A DNA stretch of 9,424 nucleotides from assembly GCA_030037185.1 (NCBI GenBank), contig JASHRR010001148.1:1-9424 (forward strand), given 5' to 3'. The DNA comes from Xanthobacteraceae bacterium. GTDB taxonomy: Bacteria; Pseudomonadota; Alphaproteobacteria; Rhizobiales; Xanthobacteraceae. Below are positions 5,159 to 9,424 of this stretch, piece by piece. The notes beneath the pieces are model-generated. The model was not told the origin of the DNA. It saw nothing but the letters and a program-made list of their open reading frames with translations, and searched no databases. Both the position numbers and the translations under genes were made by a program. The first letter of the stretch is position 1. Each line of letters opens with the position of its first letter.

Positions 5159-5500
5159 TTGGGGCCAGTGTCGCTGGCGAAGCCCAGGGGGCTTGTTTTT
5201 GGCGGGGCGAGCGCCGGTCGCGGGGCGACCCCTCCCACTCTGCGGCGAAAAAAATCAGGAAAAATCGGTGGGCGAAAAAATCGGAAAAACTGGAGGCAGC
5301 ATTATAACATTGTTCGAATTGGTCCGCGCCCCCGCCGCGCCGAACTCGAAGCTGCCCAGCCTGAGTGGGGTATCTCGGAGAAGCGCATCTGGGCAATCAT
5401 GTCGCTCTCGGCCAAGGCCGTCGAGGGCGACCCGGGTGCACGCGCCGGGCGAGAGGCCGTACGGAAGCTTTTCGCCCGGGCGGGTTATCAAAAGTCATAG
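5159..5500 (+). CDS. Hypothetical protein, 113 aa or shorter, start uncertain
   Basis: The frame ending at TAG 5498-5500 has strongly coding codon use in its last 65 codons: ELEAAQPEWGISEKRIWAIM, SLSAKAVEGDPGARAGREAV and RKLFARAGYQKS. The only upstream start in this frame is TTG 5159; the region between (LRRKKSGKIGGRKNRKNW) is encoded by an A-rich near-duplicate and looks less like protein. A GGAGG at 5292-5296 lies inside the frame but no start codon follows in phase, so the original start may have been lost or shifted. The C-terminal part is a small, basic, helix-rich soluble domain; I recognise no family. A terminator lies at 5672-5698. It could be a truncated regulator or DNA-binding protein, but that is a guess. 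Confidence 0.5.
   Translation: MGPVSLAKPRGLVFGGASAGRGATPPTLRRKKSGKIGGRKNRKNWRQHYNIVRIGPRPRRAELEAAQPEWGISEKRIWAIMSLSAKAVEGDPGARAGREAVRKLFARAGYQKS
5244..5293 (+). repeat. A-rich near-direct repeat, two copies of about 24 bp
   Basis: Two adjacent copies share the plan GGCG, A6-7, TC(A)GG, A5, then (T/C)(C/T)GG: 5244-5268 and 5271-5293. Such direct repeats can be protein-binding arms (integrase, replication or partition proteins), or they may simply be a local duplication inside the frame of the gene at 5159-5500. Confidence 0.5.
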
Positions 5501-5831
5501 GGCGCCCTGGAGACAGCGTCTCGGCCCATGTCACAGGTTGCGTCCCCGAGCACCTTTGCTTGTTGAGCGATTCGCAACGTCCGGATGGTCGGGACCGAGC
5601 GCTTTCCGGCAGACGATCCTGCGATCCAAGGTTTCGTGAACGCGTTCGCCGGCTTTTAGGACAAGTCAGGGAAGGCGCTTCGGACGCCTTTCTTTTTGCT
5701 GGCGGCGACGATCCGAGTGCCTGTGAACCAGTCAACTCATCCCCGCGACCAAACAGCAGTTACCCCGTGTTTAGTTCGACATCGTAGCTTCGTTATTTCA
5801 TGCTCGCACCGGCTTTGCGGACGAGAACACC
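5501..5831. other. Intergenic stretch with a possible gene tail and a terminator
   Basis: At 5585-5659 (plus) a short frame reads MVGTERFPADDPAIQGFVNA then FAGF and stops 12 bases before a terminator; this looks like the natural C-terminus of a lost gene rather than a gene itself. From 5700 to 5831 nothing is recognisable apart from the start region of the next gene. Confidence 0.35.
5672..5698 (+). terminator. Intrinsic terminator
   Basis: AAGGCG (5672-5677) pairs with CGCCTT (5685-5690) around CTTCGGA, followed by the run TTTCTTTTT (5689-5697, overlapping the stem's last pairs). It would end transcripts from the gene at 5159-5500 or from the gene tail at 5585-5659. Confidence 0.7.
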
Positions 5832-6107
5832 ATGATCGTATGGATACCCATCGCTACCAATGAGAAACAGGTACCGTCCTGGGCGAAGCCATATCTGCCC
5901 GACTATTCCGCAGCCGTTATTGGCACTTCCGTGGTCCTGCGGCTGTATGGCGGCGGCGGACAAGCGCCTCTTCGAGGGTTCATTGGCGGTATTCCATTCG
6001 CGTTGACGACGATCCCTTTCCACACCCGGGAAGAAGCCCAAGCGTGGGTCGAGGCGAACCGCGTCGATCTCGATTACGACCTCAAGCCCCCCGCGTCGGA
6101 GGCGTGA
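5832..6107 (+). CDS. Hypothetical protein, 91 aa
   Basis: An intact 91-codon frame from ATG 5832, with only a weak purine-rich site (GGACGAG, 5819-5825) ahead. The product starts MIVWIPIATNEKQVPSWAKP, has a short beta-rich middle (SAAVIGTSVVLRLYGGGGQ, 26-44), a hydrophobic segment IGGIPFALTTIPF (51-63) that is too short and Pro-rich for a membrane helix, and an amphipathic helix HTREEAQAWVEANR (64-77) before an acidic tail. This looks like a compact soluble alpha/beta protein. I recognise no family. It is convergent with the broken acetyltransferase gene, and the two 3' ends overlap by 26 bases, so mutual transcriptional interference is possible. It is one of the few undamaged genes here. Confidence 0.65.
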   Translation: MIVWIPIATNEKQVPSWAKPYLPDYSAAVIGTSVVLRLYGGGGQAPLRGFIGGIPFALTTIPFHTREEAQAWVEANRVDLDYDLKPPASEA

Positions 6108-6622
6108 CGGTTCCTTCTGCCATCATGACGTCGTCATGCCAGATGCCACCGACAAAGGCAGCCTCGCGCCCTCTTCCCTCAACGACAAACCCGCATTTCT
6201 GATACGCGCCGATGGCCCCAAATTGTAGTCCACCACTCGCAGGGAGACTCGATGCAGCTTGAGAACATTGAAACGCAACCCCAAGACCAGAGCAATAATT
6301 CGCTGCTGAGGCCCTTTCCAAGCTGAGTGCTGTCGTCGATCCCCGATTGCTAAACTGGCCCGCTTATCCTTCAGATCAACGTGATCGAGCCTGATGTGGC
6401 CGATCAGGGTACCCGCCTCTATGATCCAGGCAGGATCTTGGTCAAGGAATCGCCCCACCCATCGCCTTGCTACCTCTTCGGTCATCTGGCGCAAATCGCC
6501 ACGATTACCTCCATACATCCGATATATCTCGGCGTCGGTTCCGAGCTTGAGGCGGGCCGCGAAATCCTCTTCGCAGGGTCGGCGCAGCGTGACCCGCTCA
6601 CCGGAAGGCTAGCATTGCTCAT
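6082..6622 (-). pseudogene. GNAT acetyltransferase (RimJ/RimL type), multiple frameshifts
   Basis: ATG at 6622 reads MSNASLP; after a missing base the sense continues as GERVTLRRPCEEDFAARLKL, GTDAEIYRMYGGNRGD, EVARRWVGRFLDQDPAWIIE and AGTLIGHIRL. The acetyl-CoA loop, GKGLSSE, is readable only in a third frame inside an out-of-phase patch (about 6311-6332). FNVLKLHRVSLRVVDYNLG follows in the second frame, and after one more missing base (a G-run at 6219-6222) the end IGAYQKCGFVVEGRGREAAF and VGGIWHDDVMM is in the last frame, stopping at 6082-6084. The restored protein has about 180 residues, the normal length of N-acetyltransferases that modify protein N-termini or small amines. The intact paralogue lies directly upstream. 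At least three separate indels make expression of a functional enzyme impossible. Confidence 0.85.
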
Positions 6623-6729
6623 ACCGGACAAGCTATCCGTTCCTATTGGCCGCCGGCAATACACCTCCCTGGTGGACGGGACAGCACCTCTTGGCCCAAA
6701 GCTGCGATCCGGAAAGCGATGAAATACTG

Positions 6730-7308
6730 TCAATCTGCAACAGCACGATCATGAAATTCGCTGGCAAGGATACCCATGATTATCTCGTCATACCGTTCGC
6801 CGGCTACGAAATGGGCTTCGCGCGCACGCCCCTCAACGAGAAAGCCGCATGCGAGATAGCAGCGTATAGCGCGCGTGTTGTGAGAAGCGACGCGTAAGCC
6901 GACACGGTGCAATTGGAGAGAACCGAAGGCATACTGCAAGACGAGGCGGACTGTCTCCCGCCCAAGTCCTAATCCGAGTTTCGCGGTGTCATACAAGGAA
7001 ATTGCGAGTTCGGCTCGTGCGGCGAGGCGATCTAGGGCATTTGCCCTCAAATGCACATCGCCAAGAAATCGGCCCTCGTGCTCGATGACCCAGCTATGCG
7101 GCTCCTTTGCAATTGCGTCCATCCATTGCTCTACAGTCCTCACCGTCAGCGTCGATAAAGCTGGGATCGTCTCGCGAGCATCCGGGTCAACTCCGAACAA
7201 ATGCACAATCGCCGGGTCAAATCCAAGAGCGAGACGGTCAGCCACATCCCTCGGTTCAGGATTTCGCAACAGCACAGCCATGCCTGTCAAAATTGGCTTA
7301 GTGGTCAT
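6730..7308 (-). CDS. GNAT-family N-acetyltransferase, intact (RimJ/RimL type)
   Basis: A 192-residue cytoplasmic enzyme expected to move an acetyl group from acetyl-CoA to an amine; the substrate cannot be told from sequence. ATG at 7308 is preferred over the adjacent in-frame TTG at 7311. Visible family features are the N-terminal strand and R-x-P-x-x-x-D block (residues 12-21), a central strand WVIEHEGRFLGDVHL (73-87), the acetyl-CoA pyrophosphate loop KLGLGLGRE (110-118), then LQLHRVGLRV (131-140), AIRCYLACGFLVEG (147-160) and the C-terminal strand YDEIIMGIL. Length and block order are normal and there is no frameshift. A broken paralogue of similar plan follows on the same strand about 110 bases downstream, which suggests an old tandem duplication or a two-gene operon. 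The ribosome binding site is weak. Confidence 0.9.
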   Translation of the reverse strand: MTTKPILTGMAVLLRNPEPRDVADRLALGFDPAIVHLFGVDPDARETIPALSTLTVRTVEQWMDAIAKEPHSWVIEHEGRFLGDVHLRANALDRLAARAELAISLYDTAKLGLGLGRETVRLVLQYAFGSLQLHRVGLRVASHNTRAIRCYLACGFLVEGRAREAHFVAGERYDEIIMGILASEFHDRAVAD

Positions 7309-7311
7309 CAA

Positions 7312-7572
7312 GGTGGCTCTTTAAAAACGTCAGAATGGAACAGGCCCCTTAATAGTAGTAGGTTGGGCTCTTGAACTCTCCTGTTGTGCCCGACTCCGAA
7401 ATAGGCGACCCTTGGTCGCTTAGGTCCGTTCGTTAGGCCGCAGTCGTGGCGCTCGAAATGGCGCGAATGACCAGAGCGGAATATCTCAGTATCGATAAAG
7501 GGGCTTGCTTGACTTTCGGCCCGCACCCGATGAAGACTTCAGTCTGGCCGTCGCGAAGCATAGGGCCGCCTT
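7312..7572. other. Divergent intergenic region
   Basis: This lies between the start of the acetyltransferase gene (minus) and the riboswitch (plus) and must hold both promoters. A six-pair hairpin GCGACC-CTT-GGTCGC (7405-7419) has no T-run and may be an operator. CTTGACT at 7508-7514 resembles a -35 box, but no good -10 follows at the right distance. No gene is recognisable. Confidence 0.45.
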
Positions 7573-7719
7573 CGTTCTCAGGGCGGGTGGAAGTCCCCAC
7601 CGGCGGTAATTGCGCGAAATCGCAAGAGCCCGCGAGCGCCTGCCGCCCTAAATCGGCAGGTTCAGCAGACTCGGTGCAAACTCGGAGGCCGACGGTAACA
7701 GTGCGAATGGAAGAGAGCG
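7573..7719 (+). ncRNA. FMN riboswitch (RFN element) aptamer
   Basis: All conserved blocks of the FMN aptamer are present in order: TTCTCAGGGCGGG (7575-7587), CCCCACCGGCGGTAA (7595-7609), GAGCCCGCGAGCGC (7626-7639), CAGCAGA then GGAGGCCGACGGTAACAGT, and GAATGGAAGAGAG (7705-7717). P1 can form between 7573-7579 and 7713-7719. A P3-like stem is TTGCG/CGCAA, and a perfect P4-like stem is CCTGCCG/CGGCAGG. Binding of FMN closes P1 and normally turns riboflavin genes off. The downstream gene is a lumazine synthase, as expected, but broken. No base change that should abolish binding is evident by eye. Confidence 0.95.
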
Positions 7720-7738
7720 GGACAAGCCTAGCGATGAT

Positions 7739-7750
7739 CCGCTTCGGCGG
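7739..7750 (+). promoter_or_regulatory. UUCG tetraloop hairpin in the riboswitch leader
   Basis: CCGC-TTCG-GCGG forms an exceptionally stable small hairpin between aptamer and expression platform. With no T-run after it, it is not a terminator and more probably serves as a spacer or folding nucleus. Confidence 0.55.
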
Positions 7751-7771
7751 CCCATTGGAGCGTGCCCGTAC

Positions 7772-7801
7772 GTCCTGATTCTGGTCTCAACTTTTCAGGA
7801 C
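7772..7801 (+). promoter_or_regulatory. SD-sequestering hairpin, translational expression platform
   Basis: GTCCTGA (7772-7778) is perfectly complementary to TCAGGAC (7795-7801), which contains the AGGA ribosome binding site (7797-7800) five bases before the ribH ATG. In this fold the start is masked. The 5' arm can instead pair with GGGAC (7719-7723) at the 3' edge of P1, freeing the ribosome binding site when FMN is absent. The pairings are seen; the switch mechanism is inferred from other translational FMN riboswitches. Confidence 0.65.
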
Positions 7802-7805
7802 AACC

Positions 7806-8314
7806 ATGAATCAGACCTCGCTACACTCTCCTACTTCTTCGCGCGACATCGCTCCACGGGGTGGACGGATCGCCTTCATCCAATCGTGTTCGCCCAAGGA
7901 CATCCATGCGGACCGCGTTTGTCGTGCGGCTTCGGCGGCTTGGTCGACCCCAAGCATTTGATCGACTTTTTCGAAGTCCCTGGCGCGTTCGAAATCCCGC
8001 TGCAAGCCAAACTACTCGCCCGAACGAGTCGCTACGTTGCAATCGTTGCCGCGGGTTTTGTAGTAGATGGCGGGATCACCATGAATTTGTATCCAACGCG
8101 GTAATCAGCGCATTTGATGCGCGTACAATTGGAAACCGAGGTGCCAATCATCTTCGCCGTGTTGACGCCGCGGCGTTTTCACGGGCATGAGGAACACAAA
8201 CGGTTTTTTCTCAACCATTTCGTCATGAAAGGCACCGAGGCGGCAACGGCCTGCTCAATGACCATCGTAAATATCGATGGCTCGTACCTGCCGACTTGCG
8301 CGTCCACAAAGTAG
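7806..8314 (+). pseudogene. ribH: Lumazine synthase RibH2-type, multiple frameshifts
   Basis: 6,7-Dimethyl-8-ribityllumazine synthase makes the direct precursor of riboflavin. ATG 7806 follows AGGA with a five-base spacer. The family sequence is recovered only by changing frame several times: [28 protein letters not shown] and KDI; then [13 protein letters not shown]; then [40 protein letters not shown]; then [10 protein letters not shown]; then MRVQLETEVPIIFAVLTP, RRFHGHEEHKRFF and HFVMKGTEAA, ending at TAG 8312-8314. The EVPGAFEIP and AAGFVVDGG substrate-pocket blocks and the HFHxHEEH region are typical of the rhizobial/Brucella RibH2 group. Length after repair is about 165-170 residues. 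At least four frame changes mean no active enzyme, although the riboswitch in front is preserved. Confidence 0.9.
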
Positions 8315-8514
8315 GTCGGGCAGCTCGGGTACTTCGGACGTGCCGCTCATGTTATCGGCACAGCCGTTCGTGACCCAGAGCTGCCGTCGTCTGCTTGCCA
8401 AGAACGCTTGATGACCATATGCTGTCGACCGCACCGACGATCAGATGATACCGTATGTTGCGCGAGATGGTGTCGCAGCTGCCTGAGTGCGCTTCTCGGC
8501 CCTTCGGTGGATTA
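8315..8514. other. Intergenic stretch with an inverted repeat
   Basis: No gene is recognisable between the ribH relic and the hydrolase. GTGCCG and CGGCAC (about 8339-8361) form an inverted repeat around a ten-base loop without a T-run. The hydrolase frame is open from 8449 with in-frame ATGs at 8455 and 8467, but the residues upstream of 8515 do not resemble the family. Confidence 0.45.
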
Positions 8515-9424
8515 ATGAGTCTTCCAGACTGGACCATCGCCAACCCAGAAAGCGCCGGCCTTTGCAGCGAGCCGCTTCGCGATCTGGTCCAGTGGCTCGA
8601 CGGCTTCGGTCAGACCAACATCCACAGTGTTCTTGTCGTGCGGCACGGCAAGCTGTCATTCGAGCACTATCGCGCTGGCGAAGACGAGTGTTGGGGAGAG
8701 CCGCTCGGCAACGTCGCTCACGGACCCGACAGCAAGCATGATCTTCGGTCGGTGACGAAGAGCGTGATTTCATTGCTGTTAGGCATCGCGCTGGATCGCA
8801 AGCTGATCAGGGATATTGACGAATCTGTTATCAATTGGTTTCCGCAGTATTCCGATCTGCGCACCCCGGAGAAAGAGCGCATTACGTTGCGTCATCTGTT
8901 GACGATGTCCGCGGGCCTGGAATGGAACGAAAACGTTCCTTTCACCGATCCGAAGAATAGCGCAATGCGTATGCTTTCTTCTGCCGATCGATGTCGGTAC
9001 GCGCTCGAACAACGCGTTGTGGCGCCTGGGGGACAAATCTGGAATTACAACAGTGGCGGTACTTTGCTTCTGGAGGCTATCATTGCTAACGCGGCTGGCG
9101 GGGCACTCGATGACGTCGCGCGCGAATTCCTGCTCGAGCCCCTCGGTATCACCGACTTCGAATGGACGAGGAATTTAAAGAGCGGCGTTCTCGAATGGGG
9201 CGGCCTGCGACTGCGCTCGCGGGACCTCGCAAAGATCGGCCAGCTCGTTTTGAATGACGGAAATTGGAATGGTCGCCAGATCGTTTCACGGAAATGGGTG
9301 AAGGAATCCACCGCAGCCCATATCGGTATTGCAGACCTCACATATTTCTACGGATATCAATGGTGGCTCGGACGTTCCCTGGTGAAGGGAGGCGAGGTGC
9401 CGTGGATTTGTGCAATGGGTCATG
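8515..9424 (+). CDS. Serine hydrolase, beta-lactamase class C-like, 3' end beyond window
   Basis: The frame is open from ATG 8515 to the window end, giving 303 residues without a break. This start, with GGTGG five bases ahead, places MSLPDWTIANPESAGL at the N-terminus as usual for the family; ATG 8455 and 8467 are alternatives. Domain features are the W-x-x-A-x-P-E-x-x-G-L opening (6-16), a strand IHSVLVVRHGKLSFEHY (36-52), the catalytic S-x-x-K box SVTK (Ser79, Lys82), L-x-x-H-L-L-T-M-x-x-G (125-134), the Y-x-(N/S) box YNS (178-180) in WNYNSGG, and WGGLRLRSRDLAKIGQLV. The window ends on Gly-His, just where the third motif (H-x-G) is expected. No signal peptide is seen, which suggests a cytoplasmic esterase/peptidase-like enzyme rather than a resistance beta-lactamase. 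The substrate is unknown. It is the best preserved gene here. Confidence 0.9.
   Translation, partial: MSLPDWTIANPESAGLCSEPLRDLVQWLDGFGQTNIHSVLVVRHGKLSFEHYRAGEDECWGEPLGNVAHGPDSKHDLRSVTKSVISLLLGIALDRKLIRDIDESVINWFPQYSDLRTPEKERITLRHLLTMSAGLEWNENVPFTDPKNSAMRMLSSADRCRYALEQRVVAPGGQIWNYNSGGTLLLEAIIANAAGGALDDVAREFLLEPLGITDFEWTRNLKSGVLEWGGLRLRSRDLAKIGQLVLNDGNWNGRQIVSRKWVKESTAAHIGIADLTYFYGYQWWLGRSLVKGGEVPWICAMGH

Noticed and set aside
5088..5787. Plus-strand frames of 183 and 140 codons
   Set aside because: They are shifted shadows of the gene at 5159-5500 and cross its stop and a terminator; composition is Arg/Ser/Pro-rich as expected for wrong-frame GC-rich DNA.
7446..7778. Plus-strand frame of 110 codons over the riboswitch
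   Set aside because: The DNA is explained by the FMN aptamer; the frame has no ribosome binding site or family.
1..9424. CRISPR array, rRNA gene or complete tRNA gene
   Set aside because: No regularly spaced repeats of 23-50 bp and no rRNA motifs were seen; the only tRNA-like segment lacks its 5' half.
1..9424. An undescribed multi-gene system
   Set aside because: No cluster of intact neighbouring genes with linked functions is present; most candidates are relics. Single leads are reported instead.

Overview
The window looks like a degraded accessory region, island or plasmid type, from a high-GC alphaproteobacterium. The nearest guess is a rhizobium such as Bradyrhizobium or Mesorhizobium. 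The guess rests on an FMN riboswitch in front of a RibH2-type lumazine synthase, several tiny soluble proteins of a rhizobial type, and many gene remnants beside an integrase tail, a tRNA-like 3' half and a TnpB relic. No taxonomic marker is present, so this is inference from recalled families.

Layout. 1-700: no gene I recognise. 845-966: a promoter-like site followed by a strong intrinsic terminator, read here as a candidate small RNA with two CUCCU motifs. 1158-1346: an intact 62-residue gene with a good ribosome binding site and its own terminator. 1723-2097 (minus): two small adjacent genes, each broken by small indels. 2292-2694 (plus): the C-terminal part of a dead TnpB with its right-end hairpin. 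2755-2797 (minus): a tRNA-like 3' half, beside the C-terminus of a tyrosine recombinase (2835-2975) and a broken small gene (3051-3248). 3479-3604: a 41-residue acidic ORF followed by a very good terminator. 3924-5001 (minus): a small ORF, a GSU2403-like nucleotidyltransferase pseudogene with an internal deletion, and a VapC-like PIN toxin fragment. 5159-5500: an unidentified gene behind overlapping palindromes. 5832-6107: an intact unidentified 91-residue gene. 6082-7308 (minus): two GNAT acetyltransferases in tandem, the first transcribed intact and the second broken. 7573-8314: an FMN riboswitch with all its conserved blocks, an SD-sequestering hairpin, and a ribH gene broken in several frames. 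8515-end: an intact serine beta-lactamase-like hydrolase running off the window.

Working together: little does. The only clear regulatory unit is riboswitch plus ribH, where the RNA sensor survives but the enzyme does not. The plain theme is decay by small indels: many broken reading frames are restored by adding back one or two bases, while the intact genes show no such breaks. I found no convincing new multi-gene system. The best leads are the candidate sRNA, the riboswitch left with a broken target, and the integrase/tRNA-half/TnpB cluster.
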